The notes: a model not told the origin generated them from the sequence alone. 64,000 nt of DNA from Symbiodinium natans (GCA_905221605.1 CAJNDS010001358.1:1-64000), one strand, 5' to 3'. Positions 43,960 through 56,605 are shown, counted from the first letter of the stretch. A program made the numbers and translations.

Positions 43960-44175
43960 GTGCAACCGCCGAGGCGGGACTCCAAGGCTCCGAAACAACG
44001 AGGCACAGGCAACCACGCGGCGGAGAGGGCCTTGGCAGTGCAGGAAATCAAGGAAGCTGTACGGTACGGAGAGGGGCTGGATCACGGCAGAAACGGCCCT
44101 GAGCTTCCAGCGAGGGGTGACAAGCTCCTGGCGCACCACGTTAAATTGGTTACCGGTTCACCATGGTTTACCTGA
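43960..44175 (+). CDS. Possible short coding fragment
   Basis: A frame open from about 43895 to TGA at 44173. It holds a basic, Ser/Arg/Pro-rich start (RTRSPQVQPPRRDSKAPKQR) followed by AERALAVQEIKEAVRYGEGL. It could be part of a nucleic-acid-binding protein or a retroelement relic; nothing is recognised. A second plus-strand frame overlaps over its full length. Confidence 0.2.
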   Translation: MQPPRRDSKAPKQRGTGNHAAERALAVQEIKEAVRYGEGLDHGRNGPELPARGDKLLAHHVKLVTGSPWFT

Positions 44176-44678
44176 GTTTACCTGCAAAAGACATGGGAGC
44201 TACATCGCGCCTCAAAGGTCGCCCAGTTGTGGTCATCGCCACTCCCGAGACGAACCTGGCACGGAACGGTGGGGGTGGCACGACTACTATGCCTCATCTA
44301 AGCCTGAGAACCTACGATCATGTGCCAACGCATTGACGTGACATCACACTCCACCCGATATCGCATGAGAGGACAGCAGGAATGTCCACGCCGCAAGATC
44401 TTAATGGGGCTGAGATCTGTCACTTGTGACGCTTGCAAGGACTGATGGCATCACGCAACTGTATGGGAGAACTCGTTCCACCAACTTGACATGCCCTGAC
44501 TCACGACTAACCGAGGAGGTAGCCGGCTTGCCGTGTCGCCGATTCCCGAACGACCCCACCACCGACCAGCCAAAGACGTGGGGCCCCAGCCAACCCCAAA
44601 AGGAGGCCAGGTCGTGAAGCAAAACAATCGATGACCAATCATCAAAACAGCATATGTGAAACCTCCACAACATGCTAC

Positions 44679-44954
44679 CTGTGCTTCTCCCCACGACACT
44701 CCACCGCATTCATCAACCGCAAGAACTTTAGCCGGCTCTATCCGGCTCCTCCACCCGAACTGAGCTTCAGAGCTAAAGGTTTCAAGTAGCTCGGGAATGT
44801 AAAGACGGACCTCCCCACACGCGACACGTTGCCGAACTTGCTGTCTGATATATCTATAGAACTCTTTCTCAGCGGTTACAGATTTGGCTTCAAGCTCCCG
44901 TCTCAAAGCAAGAGCACCTGAGCAAGCAGTCCCTTTGCCGATTCTTGTCCTCAC
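44679..44954 (-). CDS. Uncharacterised coding exon with flanking splice signals
   Basis: About 92 codons with protein-like composition: ELEAKSVTAEKEFYRYIRQQ, VRLYIPELLETFSSEAQFGW, KVLAVDECGGVSWGEAQ. The frame ends at a canonical donor (GCACAG|GTAGCA at 44679). At the 5' side AG|GTGAGGAC (44954) lies 40 nt from a donor-like CAA|GTGAGGAT (44995). Removing those 40 nt joins GATVQ to VRTRIGKGTA in frame, so either a very short intron or a 40-bp insertion lies there. Coding continues upstream to at least 45117 (NTVRKVKRGLMSWASQGV). No domain recognised. Confidence 0.4.
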
Positions 44955-45710
44955 CTCCCCCTCCCTCCACGCGGGTATTCTGCTTTATCCTCACTTGAAC
45001 GGTGGCGCCTGGCAAGCTGCTCGATCGATCCATCGATCCATAGGACACGCCTTGTGAAGCCCAGCTCATCAACCCACGCTTTACTTTCCTAACCGTGTTT
45101 GCTTCGCACAAAAGCCAACCCGAAGGACTCACATGCACCCTGCAGCAGTTCCCCTGATTACGGCACTTGACATCCACCGATGCAACCCTGCATCCTGCGG
45201 CACAACACCCTACAGCCCCAGGGCCCAGGAGCCTCAAAACTTTGCGCCCACTTACCCTCTTCGACGAACAAACAGCAGCATCCAGAGAGACCCAGAGCAA
45301 AAGCACAGACTCCCCAACTGCCTGCATTGCACGTGGGCACGGGGAGGTTCTCTCGCAGCTGGCGGAGCTGCTCCTGAGCACAAATTAGGATAGCCCATCA
45401 ACTGACGACCTGCTGGTGCCTGCTGCAAGAAGTGACGACTTCGCTGGTTGCACTCCGTGAGGCTGGATCCGAGAGTAAACAAACGCGAGGGCAGCTGGGG
45501 TGGAGGTGAAGCAGGGGGGCTGGTCACTCAAATGAACAAGTCTCTTGGGCCCAAGGCCTTCAATGCGCCGATGTCGTCGCCTCATGACCGCAGAAACACA
45601 ACCGACACCAAACGCTGGCAGCATCAAGAATAAGAACCCTAAGCTACATTACCATAGGCTCAACGTCCACGCTGAGCTTTTTTCAGCTCTCAAACTAAGT
45701 AAGCTCAGGT

Positions 45711-45796
45711 GTCAGGCACCGGCCAGGGATCTAAGTATCCTGCTGGGAGTGTGGCCGAGGACGACATCCGCCTGCGCCTGGCAGGGCTTGAATGAA
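45711..45796 (+). CDS. Coding-like exon fragment
   Basis: After an acceptor-like CTCAG|GTGTCA the frame reads SGTGQGSKYPAGSVAEDDIR then LRLAGLE and TGA, with strong C/G third positions. A GA donor (AAT|GAAG) could replace the stop. Only about 28 codons, so weak evidence. A second frame over the same bases runs on to 45901. Confidence 0.25.
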
Positions 45797-46423
45797 GAAA
45801 ACCGCTGCTTTCCTAAAGCTTGCCATGGTTTCTTCAGGCTGGAATTGCCACTGCCTGCTGAGAATGTCCGGCTTCTAGAACTTGGTTTTGTTCCGTCGTA
45901 GGTTTGATTGGAAACTCAAGGTGCTGCAAATACCGACATAGGTGTGTGTGTGTGTGTGTGTACAAGTGTATATGTTAGGAGGTGATTGCTTTGAGCCGCT
46001 CCCCAAGGAAAATGATTAGGGTTGATAGTCGGCTAATCGCTTCTTCGCCAATAGATTCATCAGGACTGCGTGTTTAACAACTTGTTACTTTTATGAGTTT
46101 CACGTCAAATGGCTTACCCATGTCTTCGACATTTCCTGTTCCGGACGGAAGATTTTCTCAGTACTGCGGGTAATTTGTTCATATACTGTTCATACTGTAT
46201 TGCTCAGGGGCTCCGATGTCTTCCAAGGTTTGTTACCACTCTTATAAGTTTCCTGCAAACAGGGTGTCTTTCCGATCTCTACACATCGATCCCCGCAAGT
46301 GCACGCCTTCCAGAGCTTCTGCTTGAGCTCCGTCTCGGTGAGCTCGAGGGTAGCTTCGCCCTGAGCGCACAAACCAAAGAACGCCAGAAGAGGAGCCAGA
46401 AACAGGAAACATGCATATATGTA

Positions 46424-47436
46424 TATATATATATATATATATAGATAGGCATAGCCAGGAATCATACTGCTGATTCATGTGTACATGTATAAGTATGCAC
46501 ACCCCTGCACACCCTTGTCTGTTAGATAATGGAAACCTGCACGCAGACATTATCCTCTGACGTTCTTTGCTGCCTTCATCGCCATCATGACGGGACGGCA
46601 GCGGTGCACAGAAAGCTACGTGTTTGAGGCTGCAAAGGATCGTCAGCAGGTGTCGGACAGCACCCATGCCGAGCACAGGAAACAAGGATCTGCTGGCTTT
46701 GGCCAGAGTTGGATGGACTAACGAACTGACAGCGTAAACAACTGGACGCTTTCCATCTTTGGGTTAAGAAATCAGTCCAAGCCCGTCCAAGTCAAGGTAA
46801 AGGTGGACTGTGTGAAAGTGTCGTGTGCGTGGATGCACATTCGGTGATGGTCCATTCGGTGACGAGGCTGCCAGGTAACTTTCGTCAAGTGCATTCTGCG
46901 GTGTAGACTTGCTATGGTTTGGGACTGTCTTAATCGCGTTTTCTAACGGAAGGGCTTTGGTCACAAAAAGTCCTTGTCGTCGTAACGCATCATGCGCTGC
47001 AAACTGTGTTGTTTGTGTCAGGACAGTTTGGCCTCCTCAAAAGCAATAAGCATTCTTCAAACGCTTCTCCATCTAGAAGCACGATTGATATGTTTCAATG
47101 TTGACGATAAACACGTGCCTATGTTGCTGACTTCCGTGCTGGGTGTGTTTTATGCAGGGATCAAGCGCTGTGGCAAACCTTGCGCGAAGTAAGCTCGCCA
47201 ACAAGTAGAAACTTTGCAATAAGGCTATTGCTCTATATATATATATATATATACATAGTATTGTTATTTATATTTATCTTTATATCTATATTTATATTTA
47301 TATTTATATATTTATGTATATATATATATATATGTATTATCTATATATATCTAGATGTGTATATATACATATATTTATTTATTTATATTTGTATTTATAT
47401 TTATATTTTTGTCTATATTTATATTTGCATGTAGGT
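46424..47436. repeat. AT microsatellites and surrounding non-coding DNA
   Basis: A TATA run at 46424-46443 and a longer TA/TTTATA block at 47233-47436. Between them is unique sequence with no supported gene. A CA/GT run is at 45942-45961. Confidence 0.85.
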
Positions 47437-49228
47437 AGCATCACCCTAATTTTTGTAGGTGCCTGCAATGCGCCCATGCTTGAACGATTCTGCGCATTGG
47501 CCAGGCAGGATCATGTGATTGTTAAGTCAACAAACTGGTTTGATTGGGCCATCTAACTGAAGCCTGAACCATCTCCGTCTGGCCCCGCTGCTTCTGACTT
47601 TTTGTTTGACTTCTTCTAGTTCTTGGCAGCGGAAACAGCCATCGTGCATCAAGAACTCACCTTACATAAGCCGGAACCAGAAGCTGCCTCAACATCCTAA
47701 CGCGAAACGCAACCCACTCAAACCCGGAACCTTACACCCTGTTATGCAGCAGGCGCGTGCCGGGATGGCAGTGCTTGACAAGTTTGGGACCGTGTTCGAC
47801 GCCACGGCTGCACTCATGGGAGCCAGACACTCAGGACTTCTGCTCGGAACTTGCGCGATACAGTCTAGTTGGGGCTTCAGGACCCATAGGGTTTTGAGGG
47901 GCCTCACGGGTTAGAGACGCCTGAGGCCATCACGGGACCCAATGACCTCAACAGGTCCTTGCGTACAAGAAAGAAAAATGGGCAACAGATCAGAGCCCAT
48001 CATGTCATGGGCACCGGCGATTCCCACATTCAGAATCAACACTTGTTGGTAGGGCATCATGCAACCTCCTTGCGATTCGGTTTCGGGCTTGGGGCCGTCG
48101 CCGTACGATCAGGGATCGTTGGCGACACTTCGCGGCCGAACTCTCAGAGAATGGATGGCGCAACAGACAACAGGCAAACAGCAAGCCTTGCATACGCTAG
48201 CTGCTGTGCCTTGTGGAGGCACCGGCAGCATGCAGGCGATGATGGACACGCTGGGCCTCATGAAGCACATATGGGTACAGAAGACGTCAATATAGCCTGG
48301 TGAAGACAGCGAAGCAGAGTGAAGCTGCAGATGCGGCGGCACACAGCAGTGTTGTCGCATTGGCGGAAAGCGTTCATTGGCCTCTGAGACGTGCATGGCA
48401 AGCATCAAACTAAGTTTTCGGTTCCCTAATCATTAAATCTCCTTTTGCTGAGCAAAAGCATATGTTTATGGCTCGAGCTTGGGATGTAAGATGACTGTGA
48501 AACAGTGCCGAAGAGACGTCTCACCTTACTACGCAGCACAGCTTCAGCAAGGAGTGAAGGAACGACTCTAATCCGCCCAGGCCTCGGGCCGTAGGTGACT
48601 TGGGAGTAGTCTCAAGTACCCCACCTAGTCCTGCTTCCAGGGTCCCCGTGATGCGCGGCACCCCCTGTTTTCGGGAGTTCTCCCTTTCGTGCGACTGTTT
48701 TTCAGCTCTGACCGGTGCGTTACTGACCTTTCAACGGTACAGTCAACAAGGCGGACAGGAGTCTTCGTTTTGTCTCCAGGCACACACTTAAGAGCAAGAG
48801 TCCTGCTAGAAGCTTATGATGCATGGCCCATCAGGCTCTAGACTCAACGGCGTGTACAAGCACGATGGAGATCTCCTGTGAAATGACAAGTGCCTCTCAA
48901 CAATGATGCTTGGCATCACCAGCACTTCCGGCGCAGAGGCTTCTCCCCGAGAGCAAGGCTATCTGTTTTGTCAAGCAGTGCTCTCCTTGTCCGTAGAGAA
49001 AAGAAAATGCACACAATCGGACATCTTCCCTGTGTGGAAATGTTCCAAGTCGGCCTTCTTACGACCCTTCTGCCTGTCGGATGTCTTCTGCATGCTGGAA
49101 GTACACCGATCGAACTCCTTCAACTGTTGTCTTGTCATCCGGGTGGGTGGAGAAGCGAACATCAACGGAGCATGCCTGTCAATGTCACTCTCACTGTCGT
49201 TCGGATGCTGTCTGGTGGCGTGGCGTGG

Positions 49229-49558
49229 TCATAAGCACAGCAGGCGTTTGGTTGCACCTGCTATGCCTCCAGGTGACCCCATGGGGGCCTGGTCATGACC
49301 ATTTGGGTCATGACCGGTGGCTCCTTCGTTGAACGCCAGTGCCCTCGTGATGGCGCTTTGACGCAGGTTTATGTTGATGAGAGCAGCATGTTTGCCTCTG
49401 CCGCTCTTAAGCTCCTTTACCGTTGTCATACTTAGACCTCTTGGAGTATCGTGGAGTGGTAATGTTGGTCTTGCTGGAAATGAAGTGAAAAGCTCGTCGA
49501 CACCTTCGGTGATGACCGGTTCAAGACCGATGCTGAGCTTCTTGGTGCGACGTCCCAT
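49229..49558 (-). CDS. Hypothetical protein of about 109 residues
   Basis: ATG at 49558, reading MGRRTKKLSIGLEPVITEGV, LFTSFPARPTLPLHDTPRGL and LININLRQSAITRALAFNEG, with coding-like third positions (AAG, CTC, AGC, ATC, ACC, GAC, GAG). The last 30 codons cross a pair of GGTCATGACC palindromes and look less protein-like. No family is recognised. A further minus frame (49165-48971) could be a later exon, but no splice pair was established. Confidence 0.35.
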   Translation of the reverse strand: MGRRTKKLSIGLEPVITEGVDELFTSFPARPTLPLHDTPRGLSMTTVKELKSGRGKHAALININLRQSAITRALAFNEGATGHDPNGHDQAPMGSPGGIAGATKRLLCL

Positions 49559-50299
49559 CAGGACGCAGCACGTGAGAGATTATTTGCTGCTTGCTCTCCT
49601 GAATCAGCTTGCCATTTGCTCGCTACATGAAAGCTGTTGCCCACCTTGCAGTTCTCGAAGAGCATCGGGGCTGCTATTCATGTTGGCTTGTGTTGCATGG
49701 CTTCGGACGCTCCATGGTGGCACGCGGCGCTTTTCGGTGGCAACATGCATCTTGATGTCCTTTTCGCTACGCGCTTGCCCGTGCTCGTTTGCGTGGCCTT
49801 GGGTGGGTCGCTGCGACGGGTTCTTCTGCGCATGCCCTTGACACCTGGCGTGGGCTCAACGCTGCAACTTTTCGACTGCACGCCCTGCCCCACTTCCCAC
49901 ACAGATTTCCTATTGACCACCTCTGGACTCTCCCAGACCCCAACCTCTCCTGTCCACCCACATGGATAATATAAATTCCCGATGGACGCGACTTGGAAGG
50001 GCGGTACGGTTGTTCCCCAAGCCCCTGGAACCCTTATGGGGGACCTATGTAGTTGCACGCTGCATGCTGTGACATCTGACTTCGTCTGAACCCCGGGCAG
50101 AAATCCAGCCCTAAACCGATAACCCTGTTTGAGCTTCAACCCTTTTCCAAGCCTCTCAGACTCTCAACCCTTATCTGTAAACCCGAAACGAGCGCCCACC
50201 CACGAAAAGGCAACCCCCGGCCTAGGCGGCACGCGAAGCGTTGAAGATTAGGATCGCTAGTTAGTCTATTAGTCGTACACTCTTCCTTCACTCCCCCGC

Positions 50300-51300
50300 C
50301 TTACTACTTAGGTCCAGCTTTGGGACCCTGCGGCCTCAGTGACAACAGCCTCAGTGAGCACAGACTGCATCATCCACACTTGAGTAACCATGCGCCTAAA
50401 CTCCGTTCTTCTCTTGAGTGGAGCTGAACCCTTGGGCGCATGAAACCTGCTGGTGGCAATACTCTCCCTCGACCCCCGCGGCTTTCTTCTCGTGACCGCT
50501 CCCTGCACCCAGCAACCTGATGCAAACAAGGCTTCGGGGCGCTTCTGACAAGCCTGTGCGTCCCCAAAGCTGACTTGCACTGCCGGGCCAAAGTCTCGGG
50601 CTTGCAGGTCGGCTGCTCTCCGGTTCATTGTTCGCAAGCCGCGGTCGCGTTCGGCATCTGCAGCCAACAGTTGTGCCGACAACAGCGGCGCTGTCCGCGA
50701 TCACGGCGCCGTGGGAGTGGGCTGGCACACGACGAGGCGAACCTGCGGCGCGAGCGCGGCCGTGCCTTTTGCATGCACCCTTCTGCGCAACGTCTATTGC
50801 CCGCCCTGATCCGGCGCAGAAGTCAAGCAAATGCCTGGGGTTGTGCAACTCATACTGCTTCGAAGAAGGGGAGGCTCCCGCGCAGTCCCTGGCCCAAGCC
50901 TGTCTGCGAGACGCGATTTGTCCGATTGTCCTCTTGCCATCCGCTCTACAAGTCCCAGTACCTCTCATCTTTGGAGAGGTGCGGCTCGGCACTGAGAATT
51001 GCTATGGGATCCGATCGCATCAGCCATAGGAGAGTCGCTGGCACTATTGCGCAGGAGCCCGTTCCACTGCAAGCATTCATGTCTTGGAAAGCTGCGGCCG
51101 GAGCCCTCTGTAAGCAAGCGCTAAGATACGGCCTCTTCCAGCTATACGCATCGCAGCTTGTGAACCCCAAATCCGATTTCAGGGTTTGATCCTTGACCCA
51201 CTCCAAACCCTGTTCCCAACTGTTGAGAGGACCCCTTTGAACAAGTTCTGGGACCCTTCGTGAATGTAAACCCACGAAGAAAATGTAGTCTGGATCCAAC
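50300..51300. other. GC-rich region with overlapping open frames
   Basis: Long frames overlap on both strands (plus 50575-51189; minus 50992-50396 and 51299-50946). Their lengths follow from GC content. The plus frame near 50940-51180 is the most protein-like, but no motif or splice pair was found, so none is called a gene. Confidence 0.3.
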
Positions 51301-51482
51301 AGTTTAGGTCAGGTCTGCACCGTGACAAGCCATGCTCAAGATGAGTTCTACAACCCGGAACCCTAAACCCTAAACCCTAGAAGTTGAAGCCCTGAACCCG
51401 AAACCCTACCTGCGACTCCCAGACCCCGCAAGTTCGAAGGTTACGACCCCCTAAAATATGCAGGGCATTGGCCCCCCCCCCC

Positions 51483-53460
51483 CCCTTCCAAGAGCCCTTA
51501 AACCCTAAACCCTAAACCCCAAACCCTAAACCCTAAACCCAGGTAAACCATGCAGAGCCCTGGAGTCCTGGCCAATGAGACCAGCGAAGAAAGACTTAGG
51601 GACGCATCGCGCGTCCAGTGGTAAAGGTACGGCCGCGGGCTCCGGTCGTTGCAGCAGGCCACCCTGCATTCGCGCGCTTGCGGTTGAGGGCTGTTAAGGA
51701 CTGACCCACAAACCCTTCAGACCCTAACCCTCAATGCTGTTGGGTGTGAGTCTTGAGGTTTTTGAACGGCCCTAAATGCCCCAAAGCTCTCAGCCTAAAC
51801 CCGAAAGGGTTTAGGGTGTTGGTGAGGGCCTTTCAGGGGAGGTCAAACTCCGAATTTTGAATCTCGAGGCCCCAAGGGCTCATGCTTTAGAGTTTTTGGG
51901 GCTTAGGGTAAACCCTGTATCCCAAACTCCTCATTAACGCCTCAACCCCCCAGACCCCCCAGACCCCCCCCAAACCCGGAAACCTCCAACCCCCTACCAC
52001 TAAGGCCTCTTTAACCCTAAACCCTAAACCCTAAACCCTAAACCCTAAACCCTAAACCCTAAACCCCTTTTTTCAGCGCCTGCGTTTTTGGGCATCTAGG
52101 GAGGGGAGCTATAGGATCCGTCTGACTTAAGGCAATTGAAGTCAAGGAGTGAGATTTCAGGGATTCAAGGGGTTTAGGCCCGTAAGACATAAGAAGTGCA
52201 CAAAAGTATAGAAGCCTTTCAAAGGAGTTCATTTCGGACAGCCGGCGCCTTTGTTCTTTTCGGATCGGGCCCTGCTGCCCTACTTGAAGGTTTAAGGGTA
52301 GGTCAAAGTCGGGTTCTTACAGCACCTAAGGCCAAACGATCATGTCATGCGTGCTACATTACTAGCACGCGCAACTCATGACCTGTATCGTGCAGCAACT
52401 CCCAGCTTGCAACCTACGCTTAGAACTTCTCGCATATAACAGAACGTTCTGACTTGTTCGAAGCCCGAAGCCCTCAACCCTAAACCCCAAACATACATCT
52501 ACTTTGTAAGCAGCGCTAGCAATCCTGAAACGTGAAACAAACAGCATGGGAAGCTAGCCTAATCCCGACAGGCCAGGTAGGGTTTAGGGTTAGGGTTTAG
52601 GGTTTAGGGTTTAGGGTTTAGGGTTTAGGGTTTAGGGTTTAGGGTTTAGGGTTGAGGGCTGAGGGTTGAGGGTTGATGGTTGAGGGTTGATGGGTTCATT
52701 GAGCCTATCTGGCTGGCTGACAAGGTACAGGGCTGGGACATCGCCCGGCGATGCGATCACGGCTCCAGTACCATTGACATTGAGGTTGCGCAGGAAGAGC
52801 TGGAACATCTTTTCCTCAAAAGAAAAAAGCAAATTCTCTGACTCATAAACTCCCGTAAATAACAACGTACTCTAATATAAACCCTTCTAAAGGAGGGGAG
52901 CTGCTCTCTGACTCAAGCTCCTTTTGAGGGGGTACGTACTGTAACATGGGCCCTGGGGGTGTAGGGTGCCCCAAAAACGGGACAACTAGAGAGATGGTCT
53001 AGTGAGACTGAGGCATGGGCTGTGGGTGTTGGGCCGTCAGCGTGCTTTGCATCACAGAGACTACACATTAAACGCCAAGTTCGCGTTTAGAGTTTAGAAA
53101 GGTGGAATGACAGCAACGCCGGTACCAGAAGTTTAAGGGCAAACCGCCATCTTTCCAACAAGTGGTTGAGTCTAGGTATGAGACAACCCTCAACTCCAAA
53201 AACCTACACCCGTCCAGCACCCAACCGAAAACCGCACCCACCACCCGGAACAAAAACCCAGAACCTCCCCGCCCCCAACAGCAAAAGGCACTATGAAACG
53301 ACACACGTCAGCACTATCCTCACCATTTCACCGACAAACCCCTGCGAAACCTCATAAATCCACCATTGAGCCCCCTAAATTTATACCCTAAACCCTAAAC
53401 CCTAAACCCTAAACCCTAAACCCTAAACCCTAAACCCTAAACCCTAAACCCGACAAGTCG
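51483..53460. repeat. Telomeric tracts between unique chunks
   Basis: CCCTAAA tracts at 51497-51541, 52014-52069 and 53386-53452, and TTTAGGG at 52577-52655. The unique pieces between them (e.g. 51550-52010, 52070-52570, 52690-53380) show no supported gene. Confidence 0.85.
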
Positions 53461-53559
53461 TAAGCTCCCTCCCCATTCCGCCACCCAAAAGCAGACAAGC
53501 CGGGCGCCTCCTCATCGAAGCTGAAGGGCGCTTCATCTTTGGGACCTGTGGATTTAGGG

Positions 53560-53950
53560 TTTGGGGGTTTAGGGGTTTAGGGGCTTAGGGGTTTAGGGTT
53601 TAGGGTCTAGGGTTTAGGGGTTTCGGGGTTTTGGGGTTTAGGGGTTTAGGGGTTTAGGGTTTAGGGTTTAGGGGTTAGGGTTAGAGGTTTAGGGGCTTTG
53701 GGACTAGGGCTTTAGGAGTTCAGGGGTTTGGGTGTAGGGTTTCGGGTCATCTGATGGTTAAGAGCTTAGGGTCACGCGTTGCCCACAAGGTTTCGTTGAG
53801 TCGGGTTTTGGGTCTGAGAGCCTGCTTGGGTTTTTGCGACTTGGGATGCCCCAACGGGTGCTAATTGATTCAGGCTTGGTTTAGGGTTTAGGGTTTAGGG
53901 TTTAGGGTTTAGGGTTTAGGGTTTAGGGTTTAGGGTTTAGGGTTTAGGGT
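53560..53950 (+). repeat. TTTAGGGG variants, then canonical TTTAGGG tract
   Basis: TTTAGGGG-type units with TTTCGGGG and TTAGGGG derivatives (53560-53745), then about ten perfect TTTAGGG units (53879-53950). Confidence 0.88.
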
Positions 53951-54399
53951 TGGTCTTCATGGCCTATGTCGTGCCTAAGTTTGCTGTCAGGGTATGCCAA
54001 ACCCTAGACCCGAAACCCTGAGCCCCAAACCCTAAACCCTTGAACCCACCACGGCCACGCCGACACTGGCACGGCTACTTAAAGAATTATGGGAATGAGG
54101 ATCGACCTTTGGTTATACATGGGGGAATCATATTTGCAATAGCAATACTCGTGCAAAAACACGAACGGTAAAATGAATAAACATAGCAATCAGAATACTC
54201 ACAGTGCCAATAACACTTGTAACAAAGTAATCATCATCATAATGATAACAGTGCAGTGGGCGTGCAAACCGGCACCGAGAATTGTTTTCGCAGGCTTGCC
54301 CGACTTGCTCTGGCCCCTTAGGGGAAAACCATATTGCCCCACTTGCCCCACTTGGTCTTTGATGACCGCTAAGCGATTTCTGCCACTTGCCGCGATTGC

Positions 54400-54555
54400 C
54401 GCTTGCCCACTTGCCCCACTTGCCCCACTTGCCCAACTTGCCCCACTTGCGGGAAAGGGTGGGGGAAAGGGTCGGGGAAAGGGTGGGGGAAAGGGTGGGG
54501 GAAAGGGTAGGGGAAAGGGTGGGGGAAAGGGTGGGGGAAGGGTCCGGGAAGAGAG
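54400..54555 (+). repeat. Two adjacent minisatellites
   Basis: ACTTGCCCC 9-10-bp units (54408-54449), then GGGGGAAAGGGT 14-bp units (54450-54545). Confidence 0.9.
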
Positions 54556-54597
54556 GGTGGAAGAACGGTGAGACCCATGTCGCGGCTCTAGCTCCAG

Positions 54598-54643
54598 CCA
54601 CAAGTCTGCCTCAAAGACAACCCGGTGTGAGGCAGACTTGTGG
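54598..54643. other. Perfect 16-bp hairpin
   Basis: CCACAAGTCTGCCTCA (54598-54613) and TGAGGCAGACTTGTGG (54628-54643) are exact inverted repeats with a 14-bp loop. It could be a transcript hairpin, a terminator-like structure or ends of a lost element; no T-run follows. Confidence 0.8.
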
Positions 54644-55589
54644 TTGGGGTGAGCACGGGGTTTGCTGCTCGCCCGCCCGACACCATCAGTGCCACGCCCA
54701 CATCAGTTGAAAAACAAGGAAATCCATCAATACAGCCTGGCCGGAATCCGGAACGGCACGCCTGTACGGTAACGGACGCTCTTAAATCCAAATTTCAGAA
54801 AGGCTACTGCGCGCAAGGTTTATATACCTGTGTTACTTGTGGCCATCCCACGTGGGGCCATACGCAGGCTCCAGCATTTCACACGGAGTGATGATGCACT
54901 CCACTCCACTCCAAGCTGTAGGGTTACCCTTGACTGGACTCGCTGCTGTGGGCAGATGCATGTTTTTTCACTCATGACTGCCGCAAAACCTGTGCGCGTG
55001 TGAACAACAGTGGCGTGGTGCGAATGGGAACGATTGCCCGTCAGACGACTGAAGTGCAGTGAAGTGAATCAAGCATCATGCTTAGGCAGTTGTCCGATGA
55101 AACGTGTTCCGCTTGTGGCAGCAGAAGCAGATGACAAGGCATCTGAGGGCCGGGGGGGCAAGTGGAGCAATATCAGCTAGCTCTTCCGGGCAACCTATTG
55201 GGGGAAGTGAGGCAAGTGGGTCAATGTCGAATAGTAGTGGCCGTGAGCGCTGCAATGTAACAGGGCTCACGAAACAAACAGTAGTAAGCAATGGGGGGGG
55301 GGGGGGGGGCGAACCAAGCCAAAGCTAACTTTTTTGTGGGTCGCTCAGGGCTATGAGGTCTTGTGAGGGTTTTACGGTAACGTGTGAGGGTCCCTTTTCC
55401 CGACTACACTCTTGCAAAACTCCGCACCTGAAGCAGATTGGCTCCTCTGGGATGACATAATGTCCCTAAGCTCTAGACTTTCTCTGCTTTTCTCAGATGT
55501 GAGAAGCCCATGTACGTGCGCCCCAAAGGGTTTCAGCGGCCGCCTAAACCCTTCGCGCTTACAAGCCCCAACCCTGAACCTTGAACCCT

Positions 55590-55730
55590 AAGCCCCAAGC
55601 CCTAAACCCTAAACCCTGAAACCCGTAAAACCTTAAACCCTAAACCCTGAACCCCAAACCCGAAACCCTAAACCCTAAACCCGAAACCCTAAACCCTAAA
55701 CCCGGAAAAAAAAAAAAAAAAAAAAAAAAC
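55590..55730 (-). repeat. Telomeric derivatives ending in a poly-A run
   Basis: CCCTAAA/CCCGAAA units (55590-55702) followed by a run of about 25 A (55705-55729). Confidence 0.85.
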
Positions 55731-55854
55731 CGCAAAAAGCACGGAACTCCCGGAGGAGCTGCTCCGGCCTTGGAGGGCGACGAAACATGCGCCCACCGCG
55801 TCCACGCAAACCAGGAGCAGCAGGAGTATTCTCATCTGGGATGGTGGGTTTAGA

Positions 55855-56182
55855 GTGTAGGGTTTGGGGTTTAGGGTTTGGGGTTTAGGGTCTAGGGTTT
55901 GGGGTTTAGGGTTTGGGGTTTAGGGTCTAGGGTTTGGGGTTTAGGGTTTGGGGTTTGAGAGTTTCCAGTTCAGGGGTTTGAGTTTCGGGCCGAGCCCGCG
56001 AGTCCGCAGGATGCGCCGCCATCCCCTCTTCTCTGGAGACTAACCCTAAACCCTAAACCCTAAACCCTAAACCCTAAACCCTAAACCCTAAAACCCTAAA
56101 CCCTAAACCTTAAACCCTAAACCCTAAACCCTAAACCCTAAACCCTAGACCCTAAACCCTAAACCCTAAACCCTAAACCCTA
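55855..56182. repeat. Alternating telomeric variants facing a canonical tract
   Basis: A compound repeat of GGGTTTGGGGTTTA with GGGTCTA (55857-55955), then CCCTAAA units (56042-56182) in opposite orientation. Confidence 0.9.
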
Positions 56183-56296
56183 CTTGGGATGCGCCCCGTC
56201 GTACTAACAGTCCGTCAGTAGGTATTATGGTAGGGGGTACTATAATCCCTATATATCCCGATTAAGGACTGTTCGTATAAGGGGGAAGATCTCAAG
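56183..56296. mobile_element. MITE, family E, next to a telomeric tract
   Basis: Starts CTTGGGATGCGCCCCGTC with ACTAACAGTCCGTCA inside, and ends GGGGGAAGATCTCAAG. It begins immediately at the end of the CCCTAAA tract. Confidence 0.75.
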
Positions 56297-56362
56297 GTCG
56301 AAGTGCCAAAAACCAACCCTAAACCCTAAAACCCAATCCGTCATGCTCAGGGATGAGCACAT

Positions 56363-56469
56363 AGGGGGTTTCCGAATTTGAGGGGGTACCTTACTGGGGC
56401 CCTTATTATTATAAGGGAACTCCTACTATTTGGGATCGAAAGTAGGATGCCTCATGTTCGTAAAGACCC
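56363..56469. mobile_element. MITE, family B, with ACAT duplication
   Basis: Starts AGGGGGTTTCCGAATTTG and ends TGTTCGTAAAGACCC, flanked by ACAT (56359-56362, 56470-56473). Confidence 0.8.
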
Positions 56470-56551
56470 ACATGTGCCGAGCTGCCCCAGAAGCAGCTCC
56501 GCCGACCATCGGCTCCGCTGAGTTTCCGGGCAGGGATGACGTTGTGTGCTA

Positions 56552-56605
56552 GAGGGTTTAGGGTTTAGGGTTTAGGGTTTAGGGTTTAGGGTTTAGGGTT
56601 TAGGG
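56552..56605 (+). repeat. Interstitial telomeric tract (TTTAGGG)n
   Basis: About seven perfect units. Confidence 0.92.

Noticed and set aside
43546-44341. 197-codon minus and 202-codon plus frames
   Set aside because: They overlap each other over most of their length, show random-looking composition and no motif or splice signals.
52632-52865. Short protein ending in a repeated NPQPSTLNPKP tail
   Set aside because: The tail is a translation of telomeric variants; the rest has no motif or splice context.
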